Assembly: GCF_907164915.1 (NCBI RefSeq)
Contig: NC_061864.1
Location: 21,548,616-21,612,615, forward strand
DNA: 64,000 nt
Source of the DNA: Impatiens glandulifera
Taxonomy: Eukaryota > Streptophyta > Magnoliopsida > Ericales > Balsaminaceae
Direction of reading: 5' to 3'
Shown: piece after piece, positions 21,941-34,625 of the stretch
Layout: every line of letters begins with the position of its first letter
Numbering within the stretch: the stretch's first letter is position 1
Translations under genes and position numbers: made by a program
The notes under the pieces: model-generated
The model's input: only the letters and a program-made list of their open reading frames with translations
Database searches by the model: none
Told to the model about the DNA's origin: nothing

Positions 21941-23430
21941 AAAAATGTGAGCATTTTTAATTTTATTTTTAACAATTTTAAGTTTATGGGCGGGTCAACC
22001 CACAATCCGACTCAAGTATTCATTTACTCTCACATTGCAGAATTAAATCTAAAACAATTGATACAGTTTGATTTCTCAACTCATTTAGTTTGACCTCTAG
22101 AGTTCACTTCTTCCCCATACTACGAGTGAAAGGAAAAATATAAAGACTACAATTAAAGTAGCTCAGACGAGACTTACTATATCCATATGAATTATGTCCC
22201 ATATCTCTATAAATATGACATAATTATTCCATTATTGCTCACTAATAATAGTGAAATCTATAGCGAAGAGACAAAAGAGAATTGTGGCTGATTAAAAACT
22301 ATTGATGAACCACCGCGTTCTTGAAATTTGGTGTTGAATTTAAATAATAAAATGTTATTAGCCTAGTTGGTTAAAGAGTTATACTTGTTTTGTTAGGTTC
22401 CAAGTTCGAACCATATCTATAACATTTTTAATTTTATTTTTAACCGTTTTAAGTTTATGGGCGGGTCAACTAACAATCTGACCCAAGTATCTATTTACTC
22501 TCACATATACATCCAAATTAACCACCCGACAATCCGGACACTTTAAAAGATAGATTAGAGTTAAAAACTTGAACTTATATTGTTAAAATGTCCCACGTTC
22601 ATCAAATATGGTGTTGAATTTAAAATATAAAGTGTTATTAGCCTAGTTGGTTAAAGAGTTGTACTTGTTATGTTAGATTGTAAGTTCAAACCATACCTAT
22701 AGTATTTTTAATTTTATTTTTAACCGTTCTAAGTTTATGAGCGGATCAACCCACAATCCGACCTAAGTATCCATTTACTCTCACATATATATCCAAATTA
22801 ACCACATCTCTCGACCCGGCAATCCAGACACTTTAAAAATTAACTATCATTATAAATATGTAGATTAGAGTTAAAAACTTGAACTTATATTGTTAAAATA
22901 TCCCGCGTTCATCAAATTTGGTGTTGAATTTAAAATGTAAAGTGTTATTAGTTTAGTTGGTTAAAGGGTTGTACTTGTTTTGTTAGGTTGCAAGTTCGAA
23001 CCATACCTATAACATTTTTAATTTTATTTTTAACCGTTTATAGGCGGGTCAACCCACAATCCGACCCAAATATTCATTTACGCAATCCGGACACTTTAAA
23101 AATTAAGCATCATTATATATATAAATTATAGTTAAAAACTTGAACTTATATTGTTAAAATGTCACGCGTTTATCAAATTTGTTGTTGAATATAAAATATA
23201 AAGTGTTATTAGTCTGGTTGGTTAAAAGGTTGTACTTGTTTTATTAGGTTGCAAGTTAGAACCATACTAATAGCATTTTTAATTTTATTTTTAATCGTTT
23301 TAATTTTATGGACGGGTCAACCCACAATCCAACTCAAGTATCCATTTACTCTCACATATATATCCAAATTAACCACAGTTCTCGACCCGACAATCCGGAC
23401 ACTTTAAAATTAAGCATTATTATATATATA
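21941..23430 (+). repeat. Tandem repeat of about 270-310 bp with tRNA-like Pol III boxes
   Basis: Four full units and a partial one (21941-22035). Each full unit has an A-box-like TAGCCTAGTTGG (22359, 22639; variants at 22949 and 23210). About 33-35 bases on comes a B-box-like GTTCGAACC (22404, 22994; GTTCAAACC at 22684; broken in the last unit). T-runs follow within about 15 bases, then a spacer containing GGGCGGGTCAACCCACAATC. The first A box fits TRGCNNAGYNGG and the B box fits GWTCRANNC. The anticodon-arm region is present but no acceptor stem pairs, so the units are tRNA-derived, SINE-like repeats rather than tRNA genes. The same family lies on the other strand at 45.2-46.5 and 59.3-60.9 kb. 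Confidence 0.8.
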
Positions 23431-25500
23431 GATTATTTAAACAAAAAATTCAAAATCTCTTTCTTACAAACAAAAAAAAATTTCTTTAAAATTAATATTT
23501 CTTATTTAAGATGATTTTAAATAATAAAACGCTTTAAATATATTAAGTATGATAAAACTCTTTTGTTTCCATAACTTAGAAAAATTACCACCTTAATTTA
23601 TTAAAAATCCAATTTTTTTTTTTTTGAAAATCCAATAATTTCAAAAATAGTTATATATAAACTATAAAATGGGATTTTTTTGAAAAATGGGTGTTATAAG
23701 AAGGTGTTCAAAAACCAAAAGATAAAAACCTTGTCAAACTGGACAATTTGAGCCTTGGTCAATGTAGGACAACGCAAGTCAATCACGCCAAGATCAAGAC
23801 CAAGACCAAGACCATTCAAACATGCGGAGATGAAATCATCGTGACATCAACAAAATATATATTTGAAAACACCCAAATGTGTTTGTAACCCCTGTAAAAC
23901 CTTTATCTCGGAAAAGCTCGAAGTTGAAGAGATTTTAACATCGGTTTGCGTATCAAGATTCATTTTTAATCAAACATTATTTTAAAAGGTTTATAAATAT
24001 GTCACGATCATTTGAAATTAATTATAAAAATAATTAATATATAATCAAATTTTAAATAATCTTTTAAATTTTAAATAATCAAATTAAAATTTGATTTTTA
24101 AATATCTGTATTTAAATTAATTTAAATATTATTTATTTGATAAAGAGTCCCAATTGATTTTAGTTTAAAATCAATAAAATTATACGTATACAAATGTATT
24201 TGACCAGAGATTTTTTTTTTGGTTCGTAGTTTGCTGATACTCGAGAAAGGGCTTTCGCGCTATGCCCTTTGTACCTATTAAAAAATAGTATTTACTTTAT
24301 AAAATTTCGGATTTTAAAAATTAGTTATATAACGTTTTATTTGAACAAATTATTCTTCAGATCCTAAGCATACATAGGTTTTTCTGGTATTTAAAAATTG
24401 TAAAGACAATATTTAAATGCTGATATTTGTAGCTACTAACGATGATCGATGAAGAATGTACCCAAGGAATATCAATTGAAGGCATTAAGATTTAGAAATA
24501 AATTTAAAAATTCCCGCACCCGATTGGTTCGTAAAGCAAGTGGATCAAATTAATTCAAAAACTATCAATAGTGTTTTGTCTGTTCTTCATCCTACTTGCC
24601 CAATCAAGCCATGATGAGGCCTATGATCGTAGGAGAAATGATCACCGTGGTAGGGTGATCATTTCATCTTTCGAATTAGCCGTTTTGGTGGATTATCGAC
24701 AAAGTTCCATCTTCAACAAATCAATGACGTGATTTGTTCATATCTTGTTCATCATCGCGAAGAAGAAGACAAACCATGCAAAATTATGTTGTTTCGTGCG
24801 ATAAATCGAATGTATAACGCTCCGTCCGCATTCCGTCAACGATCAGGCGTTTTGTCACGTTTCGGCTAAATGACAATGAGGTGCCCGTTTGTTGATCCGG
24901 TGCTACGCGGAAGAGTTTTCATTTTGTTGCAGCGGGCGACGTGGTGTGTTTCTTGGTGCTGAATGATAATTCATCGCTCATCTGAAGGTTGTGGCTTCTT
25001 CTGCAATGGTTCTTCTGAGTTTCAACCACACATGATCACAAACGTTTTTTTAGCCTTGAAGCTTGTTTGAAAATTGATTTTTTTTTCAATCCATTTTTTC
25101 TCCATTTTTATCCTATAAAATATACAAAATATTTTTTTTATTAATATGACATATATTTTGTCAATTTATTTTATTTTATTTGTATATTTTTTGAGTTTAA
25201 TAAATAATTTATTTGGGATAAAATACATACAAAATTTATTCTAAATTATTTATTCTAAATTATTTATTATAATTTCTCATAATTTTCTTAAAATTAATTT
25301 GAAATAAAATGAGTACAACATTTATCTTAAATTATTTTATTTATTTTATTTGGCCATTATCATTAATTAATTAAGATTTAATTATCACATTAATTAATCC
25401 CATTATTTATTTAATCATGTTTTTGGCCTATGTTTTAATTATTTTGTTTTCATTTTTTTAAAATAATTATTTTAAAATTTATAAATTGAGTAGTTGAAAT
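23431..25500. other. Intergenic DNA; possible retrotransposon-derived patches
   Basis: No credible gene. 23690-23960 and 24470-25060 are less AT-rich than their surroundings and may be pieces of the LTR-like element to the right; neither strand shows a frame with a recognisable domain. 25080-25500 is AT-rich. Confidence 0.35.
24635..24665. repeat. Perfect 12-bp inverted repeat with 7-base loop
   Basis: GAAATGATCACC (24635-24646) pairs with GGTGATCATTTC (24654-24665). It sits in the GC-richer patch of unknown origin and could form a hairpin in a transcript. Confidence 0.8.
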
Positions 25501-25559
25501 TTTAGTACTTACATTATTATTCACATGATATGCTCTAGCTGAAGAAGACCAGACATGAT

Positions 25560-28122
25560 CCTTAACTTTTAAAAATCGTTAAAACCTCAATACTTGATGA
25601 TTTTGGATGGTTTCAGATGTTATGGAAAGCTTAAAGAGTCATCTACAATGTTTATTTAGCCCAAGCTTGGATTGAAGCTCTTGATTGCGAGAAATCGTCG
25701 ATGCAAGACAAGGTGTCCAAAATAGGGTCAAACTACATATACTTTCGGTTTAAAATTCATAACTTGAGCCACATGACCTCAAAAATAAATTTCTACCTAC
25801 AGTTAGAAAGTTGAGACATGACCCGATCAAATGACATCGGTCTCAGTCTGTCATTCGACGTTCAAGGGTGTCTACACATCTACACAAGTCGATGCAAGTG
25901 CATTAGTTTTATTCCAGAGGCGAATTGAATTTAGACGAGACTTCAAAAATTCATATCTTTTGATTACTCAATCATTTAGTGTAAATGAGATACTATTGGA
26001 AATATCTTTGAGTTATATTTCTGAAGACATAAAGAAGCGTTCACGGTTCGATCTATATCGCAAGTTAGGTCACTTGTAAGCCAACATGTTCAATTCGGGG
26101 TCAATAATGTTTCATCGTGTAATGTATGGACCTACGACATCTTAAAATTGATGAGAAACATGAAGTTATTGCTAATTGGCTCACCTTTCCAACAAGCTCA
26201 AGATCAACTCTTGGCGTCATCTTGGGGGCTTGACAAAGTTTCTATTCTCACAAAGTGGCTGAAAACTAAACTCTAAAAAAGACTAACTTTGAAAAATCAC
26301 ATGAAATCGGGTGATTCAAGTTAGAGATTGAAGCTTGACATGTTACCTACACTTGTCAATCGATCAAAACTCACCCCAAACTCACCCCAAGGCTTAAATC
26401 ACTACCTAGTCGACTCGTTGAGCCGGTAGCCAATTAAAACTACTTACCTAAAATGCCAAGGGTATTTAAAGGTCATGGGTTTCAAAAATTAAGGGAGGCC
26501 TTGGATCATTTTTTTAGACTCCAATGAGAGAATACTTGAGAGCTTCTTTTACATTGAGAGTGAAAGACCAAAGTAACACTGAACATGCGATTTCCGAGTC
26601 TTCTCTAAAGACTTCTACCCAAGTGATCTGAGGACTCGGTTGTCTATTCTTCTAGTGTTCTTCTCTTTATAAGGTAAGTTCCAAACTCTAATTATAATCT
26701 CCAAACATCATAGCAATGTATGTTAGTAATTGACTCATACATTAGTTTCCAGTTATGCTCTTGTTTGTTTGAATTAGGTGCTTAATTTAAAAATGCAATG
26801 TGTTTGAATGCTCATCTAATTCTTTGACCATCAACTGCGATAAATCATAGGTTAGGTTAGACATATGTGCGAACAAACTGTTCTTCCCAGATGACCCTGT
26901 CGATTTGGAAACAAAGCATGTCTCCCATTTGATGTTCATTTCAACGCTCCGAATTCCTAAATGTTTAAATTCCGACTTAAATCTCCAATTTCAAATAATT
27001 TAATTATTTTAAAATAATTTAGTCCATAATCTCTTCGTCAGCGTCCAAATTGGCATCCGAACTTTTTCAACGTCCAAATTCAACCCTGAACTTTAAATTT
27101 TAAATTATTTTAGTTAATTCGAAATTATTTCATCCATTGGACTATCTATTTACGTCCAAATCTATCCATGGACTTTATTATGGTTCAAATTTGACATTAA
27201 AGTTCCAATTTCAAAATTTTAAAAATATTTTTTGGTTTCCTTTTACACCAAACAATTTCTTTTCATGGATTATAACCTCTAAATTAATTTAGAAAAATTC
27301 AAAAAAATGTAGGATAGTCAAAAATATTATTTTCTACAATAATATTATTTTTCCACAATTGTTAGGACATGTTTGAAAATGACATGATATCTTTGAAAAT
27401 TCATATCTCGAATTCTAAAAGTCTAAAAATTATGAAACTTTTATGATATGTTACAAAATATTTCATAATTTTTTGGGCACGTTTGAAAAAATATTCTTTT
27501 TGTAGTGTCATATATGAAGTTCTACAACTCTAAAAATTCCAAAATTGAGTGTAGTGTACTCCTAAAATTACTTTTAACATGCATAAAAAAATATAAATTT
27601 TCCAACACTTTTGAAAAAATACCTGACTTTTACGGTGTCATAAATAGGACTTCAACTCCTCAAAATTCTCAATGTGAACTTTCTAACACTCGTGGATTTT
27701 TTTTTCTATAAGAATTCAAAGTTTAAATCATAAGCAAGCAACATGTGAATTTTTTACTTCAGATTTGTGTTATTTCTTGTGATCGAGACGCATTTGTGGC
27801 TTTATTATCTCAATATTGTGTAAAACCTAATGGACACTTAGAGTCATCTCTAAGCAAGGAATAAATTAGCCCCTTAGATTAGACACATGTTAGGATAATC
27901 GAAAGAGTAAAAGTGTTCTGAACTTAGAAAGCATGTGTAACAATTCTCTCAAACAATCAATGGAAAATTATGTTCGAGTAGAGATTGTCCATCAAGACAT
28001 GCGCATATGACATAATGTCGTAGACCCTTTCCTAATGCGTAACCAAGTACCGGACCCTTAAAAATAAATTTCTAATTTTCTTTCCTTTAGTTTTTTTTAA
28101 GTAATTAAAGTGGCGACTCTCG
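25560..28122 (+). mobile_element. LTR-like remnant with tRNA-Arg-type primer-binding site (Tat/Ogre style)
   Basis: Just after a T-rich stretch, TGGCGACTC at 28111-28119 matches the start of the tRNA-Arg-complementary primer-binding site used by Tat/Ogre Ty3-gypsy elements. The sequence before it, including 'aaccaagtaccggaccctt' at 28042-28060, has the look of the 3' end of such long LTRs. The upstream 2.5 kb is noncoding and mid-GC; a start cannot be fixed. No gag-pol follows: 28123-29090 is AT-rich noncoding DNA. This is family knowledge plus a short motif, so only moderately secure. Confidence 0.45.
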
Positions 28123-29110
28123 AACTCAATTAGCTTAATACGTATTAGTACGTACTAATCTAAAATCTGTACGGGCCAAATGAAATGTCTATGTTATATG
28201 ACTCTATTTTTGTTCATCATCTCTAAAACAAGATAACTTTTGAAAAGAATTTTTTTTTGTCTACTTTTATGAGATTTGAGAGGAAGGTAATTCAATGGGT
28301 TCTATAACATAACTTTGATAGAAAAACATTTTTTTTAAATGTTTGTCCGAGATTGCGTCTATTATTGAAAACAAATATTTACTTTTCTTTTGTTTTTATC
28401 TATGAATTGAACAAAAAAAAATATTGAAGTCCTTTGAACTAACCAATTTTCGAATGGTAAGAACTGCCCTTAATGACCCTTAATGACAGCATTCAAATGG
28501 AAAAATCGACTAATAGGACTAATCATTTTCCTAACAATGATAAAAATGGAAAGATAATTATGAAGAACTCTTGGGACTGTAAAAAAACCTACAAATATGT
28601 ATCAATTTCTCTCTTAAATCAGATTATACATGTCACCTTAATAATTATTTTTCTATAAAAAATTTTCATTATTTTTTTTAGTAATTTATCTTTTTTTTTT
28701 AAATTTTTAGTATTAAATTATTATAAATAACATTTAAAATGATTAATATATTAGTATATTTCTAAAATTATATATTTGATATATATTTATTATTATTATA
28801 TATATATTTTTATAATTTTAAAAGATATACATTTTTTATAATTTAATATATATTTATATAAAGTAAAGAAAATATATAATTTTTTAATTATTTTTTACTT
28901 ATTTTATTCAATTTGGAGGTGATTTTTGAGGGCTCAAATAGTTGTGTTAGAGTTGTAAACGAGTTGTTTTAAAAGTTTGATCAATTCTAATAATAACATT
29001 AATCTTAGATTTATAATTTATTTGAGTACAAGGTCTTCGTTGTAATATATTTTTTTGAACGAAATACCCTATTACCACTTTTGACACATTCGAGATACTC
29101 TATTACCACG
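28123..29110. other. AT-rich intergenic DNA
   Basis: No gene or clear repeat is seen. The 61-residue frame at 28473-28658 has no recognisable features. Confidence 0.4.
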
Positions 29111-30264
29111 TGTTATTAATATTTAAAATAAGTACAACACAAATTATCAATTACTAATATTCATTATAGATAAAAATTACTAAGAGAAAATAGTTAATAT
29201 AATGCGATATCAGATATGGCTTTGTGTTGTCCTAGCCTAATTAGAAATATTTTAGTTTTAATTTAAACAATTAATAAAAAAAATTGTTTTTAGATTTGAG
29301 ATTAAAATAGATCGATATAATTAGAGAAGATATAATTATAATTTAATATATATATATTTATTAAATATAATATATATTTTACAATTTACATTTTTATATT
29401 TGATTAATTTGATTTATTCATATTTCCTACTACTATTTAATTTAAAAATAAATAAATATATTATTAACGTAAAAAATATTTATATTTAAAAGTTAATAGA
29501 TGAGAGAAATAATTAATTTGATTAAAAAATTAATAATTTTTTATTTAATTTTTATTCTATTATAAATATTTATCGAATATAATATATATTTTTATTTGAT
29601 TTATTTTTCCTGTAATGACTTTCCAAAATATATAAATAAATAGAAGATAAAACTAGAGACAAGAGAGTAAATTAATTAATAGATATAGGAAAGACGTAAA
29701 ACTTTTAATATTATATTTAGTTAGCAAGTCATAATTACTTTTTCAACATCCATTATTGACTACCATAGCAATGGGTGGGCCTTTATTAGTAACTTTTTGA
29801 TTAATATTAATATGTTTTAGTGGGATTAAATTTATATAACTAGTTTATTTAGTTATAAATAGTGTAGGTAGGTTTGTATAAGTGAAAAAACTTTTGCCTT
29901 CGATAGGGTAATTAATAGTCAAAATAAATTTATTTAATAGGTCAAATATATTTGATTTGATTCATACTTAAAAAAAATACTTTAAATTAAAATGTGATTA
30001 ATGTTTTTATATTTACATGTTTAATTAGTTAATGATTCTTCTTATTGCATCTTATTTTGTATGGTTAAATCACTTTTGATGCAATTTATAATATATATCA
30101 TGAAATATTGTTTGGAATTATGAATATAGTTAGCTAGATATTACTATTAAGTAGTAATTTAATTAATTCTTTGTATAAATATTAATAAATAAGAAAAATA
30201 GACGGTCTTCATAAAAATGTTTTATTTTTATTATTGAATTCAGTTGTCCTAAATTAACTAACCA

Positions 30265-30630
30265 CTACAATTTGGTAAAGTAACTTAGTTTACGATATTT
30301 AGTAGTCCCTCCTGTCTCTAAAACAAGGACCTTATAATTCCCAATGACGCCTCCATTCTTCGCTGCGATCACAAGACGATATTCGGTACCGGCACCGACA
30401 GCCACTTCAATGTCTCCCTTCACTACGTTAACGAACTTAAGATTTGTCTTAGCTTCAGTATTGTGCTCTGATACCGCAAACTTTCCAATCACCACAAATA
30501 TCGGTTTATTGGGGTTACTGATTGGCGACCATCCACCACGGCTAGTCGAGTCAACCGTGAAATAAAATAGAGAGGACAATAATACAATGAGAATGAATTG
30601 TTTAGAATGATGATGAATTTGGGAAGCCAT
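30265..30630 (-). CDS. Divergent secreted cystatin lacking both hairpin-loop contacts (tandem copy 1)
   Basis: 121 residues. The N-terminus carries a His-rich stretch (IHHHS) before a hydrophobic signal segment (about 12-28). GG is at 32-33, and the cystatin helix signature KFAVSEHN is intact at 50-57. The first inhibitory loop, QxVxG in the paralogues, reads EVAVGAG (75-81): Gln is replaced by Glu, the loop sequence differs, and two residues are inserted. In the second loop the PW is replaced by GGTT (107-110). The core strands (EYRLVIAAKNGG, GNYKVLVLE) are preserved. The fold is therefore probably kept while the classical papain-binding wedge is not. Possible outcomes are a changed protease target or loss of inhibition. 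It is near-identical to the copy at 33056-33421. Confidence 0.9.
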   Translation of the reverse strand: MASQIHHHSKQFILIVLLSSLFYFTVDSTSRGGWSPISNPNKPIFVVIGKFAVSEHNTEAKTNLKFVNVVKGDIEVAVGAGTEYRLVIAAKNGGVIGNYKVLVLETGGTTKYRKLSYFTKL

Positions 30631-30681
30631 CTTTCGCTAGGTTTTGTTATAGATGCTTTGTTTGTGGTTGGATCACCTTCC

Positions 30682-30691
30682 TATTTATATA
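30682..30691 (-). promoter_or_regulatory. TATA box of tandem cystatin copy 1
   Basis: TATATAAATA on the minus strand, about 52 bases upstream of the ATG, inside the duplicated promoter segment. Confidence 0.7.
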
Positions 30692-31353
30692 AGTATATTA
30701 CCGTTATTTGGTTTAAAGATTTGAGCAATTTCGAAAAAGATAGTGAGCATTAATTATTATAGGTAAGAAAAATGAATTATTATTTAAATATTAATAAAAG
30801 TGAATTATGTGAATAAATGATAAAAATATTTGTATTAGTTATCCTTTAATATATTATATATATGACCAAATTAAAGATAAATGATAAAAATATTCTTATT
30901 ATATATATATATATATATATAATATAAGATACATGATAAAAATATTCTTATCAATAATCCTTTAATAAGTGAATTAAGTGAATAAATGATAAAAATATTC
31001 TTATTAATTATCCTTTACTATATTATATATATTACCAAATTAAAGATAAATGATAAAAATATTCTTATTATATATATATATATATATTTTGTAAATTACA
31101 GGTGCGGTTCTCTAATTATTTCGATCGTTCATTTTTAGTCTTTAAATTAATTTTTAAAATAAATCGCCCTTCAAATTTTAGAAATGTCACCCATAACCCT
31201 TCCTTCAACTTTTTGGTTAAACATAGTTTAATTCTTTTATATATATTATCTTTAATCTTAGTATATATATATATATATAATTATTAAATCGCTTATATAT
31301 ATATATTATCATTAATTTTTATATTTTTATAATTATTAAATTTCTTTTTATAC

Positions 31354-31396
<43 letters not shown>

Positions 31397-31614
31397 CCGT
31401 ATAGGCGTGTTTGATTAGGGGAATTAGAATTGGAATTGATATTGATAAATTCAATGAGAATTGTTATTGAATTACAATTCAATTCTCATGTTTGGAAGGA
31501 AAAATTATTGAATTATAATTTAATTCTAATTCCTATATTTTGGAAAATGATAAAATTATAATTCAATTCAAATTCTTTTGTTTGGAAAATAAAATATCGG
31601 TTCAAAATATTAAC

Positions 31615-31850
31615 TTCTTAAATATGTTTTCACGTTTTTTTGCACGTTTAATATGTTTTTGACATGTTTAACACATTTAACACATTTTTGACATATTTAG
31701 CACGTTTAACACGTTTTTTTTACACGTTTAACGTGTTTAAACACATTTTTGACATGTTTAACACGTTTTCACACTCAAAACACATTTTCACACGTTTAAC
31801 ATGTTTTCACGTTTTTAGTATGTTTAACACATTTTTACGTTTTTATATTT
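31615..31850 (+). repeat. Minisatellite patch, unit 1
   Basis: About 235 bases of imperfect repeats built on GTTTAACACGTTTTTGAC. It is the short ancestral-size version of the arrays at 34.3 and 37.2 kb. The Phe/Thr-rich frames it creates are not genes. Confidence 0.85.
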
Positions 31851-33055
31851 AGACAAATTCATAATTATTAATATAATTAACTCAAATCACGTATTATTAA
31901 TATTTAAAATAATTAGAACTCAAATTATCAATTACTAATATTCATTATAGATAAAAATTACTAAGAGAAAAGAGTTAATATTATGTTATACCAGAGATGG
32001 CCTTATGTTGTCCTAACCTAATTAGAAATATTTTAGTTCTAATTTAAACAATTAATAAAATAATTATTTTTTAGATTTTAGATTATAATAGATCGAAATA
32101 ATTAGAGGAGATATAGTTATAATTTAATATATATATATATATATTTATTAAATATAATATATATTTTTTACAATTTACATTTTTATATTTTATTAATTTG
32201 ATTTATTCACACTTCCTACTACTATTTAATTCAAAAATAAATAAATAAATTATTAATGTAAAAAATATTTATATTTAAAAGTTAATAGATGAGAGAAATA
32301 ATTAATTTAATTAAAAAATTAATAACTTTTTATTTAATTTTTTATTATCTTATAAATATTTATCAAATATAATATATATTTTTTATTTGATTTATTTTTC
32401 CTGTAATAACTTTCAAAAATATATAAATAAATAGAAGATAAAAATCATTAAAGAGACAAGCGAGTAAATTAATTAATAGATATAGGAGAGACATATAACT
32501 TTTAATATTATATTTAGTTAGCAAGTCATAATTACTTTTTCAACATCCATTATTGACTACCATAACAATGTGTGGGCCTTTATTAGTAACTTTAGGATTA
32601 ATATTAATATGTTTTAGTGGGATTAAATTTATATAACTAGTTTATTTAGTTATAAATAGTGTAGGTAGGTTTGTATAAGTGAAAAAACTTTTGCCTTCGA
32701 TAGGGTAATTAATAGTCAAAATAAATTTATTTAATAGGTCAAATATATTTGATTTGATTCTTACTTAAAAATAAAATACTCTAAATTAAAATGTGATTAA
32801 TGTTTTTATATTTACATGTTTAATTAGTTAATGGTTCTTCTTATTGTATCTTATTTTGTATGATTAAATCTCTTTTGATGCAATTTATAATATATATCAT
32901 GAAATATTGTTTGGAATTATGAATATAGTTAGCTAGATATTACTATTAAGTAGTAATTTAATTAATTCTTTGTATAAATATTAATAAAATAGACTGTCTT
33001 CATAAAAATGTTTTATTTTTATTATTGAATTCAATTGTCCTAAACTAACTAACTA

Positions 33056-33421
33056 CTACAATTTGGTAAAGTAACTTAGTTTACGATATTTAGTAGTCCC
33101 TGCTGTCTCTAAAACAAGGATCTTATAATTCCCAATGACGCCTCCATTCTTCGCTGCGATCACAAGGCGATATTCGGTACCGGCACCGACAGCCACTTCA
33201 ATGTCTCCTTTCACCACGTTAACGAACTTAAGATTTGTCTTGGCTTCAGTGTTGTGCTCTGATACCGCGAACTTTCCAATAACCACAAATATCGGTTTAT
33301 TGGGGTTACTGATTGGCGACCATCCACCACGGCTAGTCGAGTCAACCGTGAAATAAAATAGAGAGGACAATAATACAATGAGAATGAATTGTTTAGAATG
33401 ATGATGTATTTGGGAAGCCAT
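33056..33421 (-). CDS. Divergent secreted cystatin lacking both hairpin-loop contacts (tandem copy 2)
   Basis: 121 residues, differing from copy 1 only at Val101 to Ile and Gly107 to Ala. It has the same signal segment, GG at 32-33, KFAVSEHN at 50-57, the altered first loop EVAVGAG at 75-81 and a second loop without PW (AGTT). The open frame is intact despite the loop changes, and most differences in the DNA are silent, which suggests that the protein is still under selection or that the copies are very young. The promoter and leader match copy 1. Confidence 0.9.
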   Translation of the reverse strand: MASQIHHHSKQFILIVLLSSLFYFTVDSTSRGGWSPISNPNKPIFVVIGKFAVSEHNTEAKTNLKFVNVVKGDIEVAVGAGTEYRLVIAAKNGGVIGNYKILVLETAGTTKYRKLSYFTKL

Positions 33422-33472
33422 CTTTGGCTAGGTTTTGTTATAGATGCTTTGTTTGTGGTTGGATCACCTTCC

Positions 33473-33482
33473 TATTTATATA
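33473..33482 (-). promoter_or_regulatory. TATA box of tandem cystatin copy 2
   Basis: TATATAAATA on the minus strand, about 52 bases upstream of the ATG. Confidence 0.7.
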
Positions 33483-33719
33483 AGTATATTACCCTTGTTT
33501 GGTTTAAAGATTTGAGCAATTTCGAAAAAGATAGTGAGCATTAATTATTATAGGTAAGAAAAATGAATTATTATTTAAATATTAATAAAAGTGAATTATG
33601 TGAATAAATGATAAAAATATTCTTATTAATAATCCTTTAATAAGTGAATTAAGTGAATAAAGGATATTTTTTACTATATTATATATTACCAAATTAAAGA
33701 TAAATGATAAAAATATTCT

Positions 33720-33722
<3 letters not shown>

Positions 33723-33772
<50 letters not shown>
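33723..33772. repeat. (TA)n microsatellite
   Basis: An uninterrupted TA run of about 50 bases upstream of cystatin copy 2; shorter in unit 1 and longer but interrupted in unit 3. Confidence 0.95.
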
Positions 33773-33777
<5 letters not shown>

Positions 33778-34339
33778 AGGTAAATGATACAAATATTCTT
33801 ATCAATAATCCTTTAATAAGTAATGAACTTATATATATATATATCTATATATGCGATCCGATCGTTCATTTTTAATTTTTAAATTAATTTTTAAAACAAA
33901 TCGCCCTTCAAATTTTAGAAATGTCACCCATGTCATTTCCTTCAACTTTTTGGTTAAACATAGTTTAATACTTTTATATATATTATCTTTAATTTTATTA
34001 TATATATAATTATTAAATCGCTTATATATATATTATCATTAATTTTTATAATTATATAATTATTAAATCTCTTTTTATACATAGATAATATATATATATT
34101 ATATATATATATATATATATGAAATTCCGTATGGGTGTGTTTGATTAGGGGAATTATAATTGGAATTGATATTCATAAATTCAATGAGATATGTTATTGA
34201 ATTACAATTCGATTCCCATGTTTAGAAAAATTATTGAATTGTAATTCAATTCTAATTCCTATGTTTTGGAAAATGATAAAATTGTAATTCAATTCAAATT
34301 CTTATGTTTGGAAAATAAAATATCGGTTCAAAATATTAA

Positions 34340-34625
34340 CTTCTTAAATATGTTTTCACGTTTTTTCCACGTTTAATATGTTTTTGACATGTTTAACACA
34401 TTTAACACATTTTTGACATGTTTAACACGTTTAACACGTTTTTTTACACGTTTAACATGTTTAAACACATTTTGACATGTTTAACACGTTTTCACACTAA
34501 AAACATATTTTCACACGTTTAACATGTTTTCACGTTTTTAGTGTGTTTAACACGTTTTTAATATTTTAAATACGTTTAACATGTTTTTCACACGTTTTGA
34601 CAAGTTTAACACATTTTCACGTTTT
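34340..34625 (+). repeat. Minisatellite patch, unit 2
   Basis: The same GTTTAACACGTTTTTGAC-type repeats as unit 1, slightly longer (about 285 bases), ending at the same point next to 'tttttatatttaaacaaattcat'. Confidence 0.85.

Larger units (their letters stand above)
29115..31890. repeat. Tandem triplication, unit 1 (about 2.8 kb)
   Basis: Begins near TATTAATATTTAAAATAA and holds, in order, the cystatin 3' flank, the cystatin (30265-30630, minus), its promoter flank, TA microsatellites, a segment around GTGTTTGATTAGGGGAATTA, and a short minisatellite patch. The corresponding points recur about 2.79 and 5.56 kb to the right. Confidence 0.88.

Noticed and set aside
22359..22412. Functional tRNA gene
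   Set aside because: A and B boxes are present but there is no pairing acceptor stem, and the unit is part of a tandem repeat.
25831..26079. 82-residue plus-strand frame
   Set aside because: No domain; lies within the LTR-like noncoding stretch.
30344..30565. Antisense open frames over the cystatins (also 33135-33356, 35909-36127, 9287-9499)
   Set aside because: They mirror the cystatin coding strand; their conservation is explained by the real gene.
31664..31852. 62-residue Phe/Thr-rich open frame, and similar ones at 37456-37746 and 37623-37823
   Set aside because: They are translations of the GTTTAACACG minisatellite; composition and position follow the repeat, with no gene signals.
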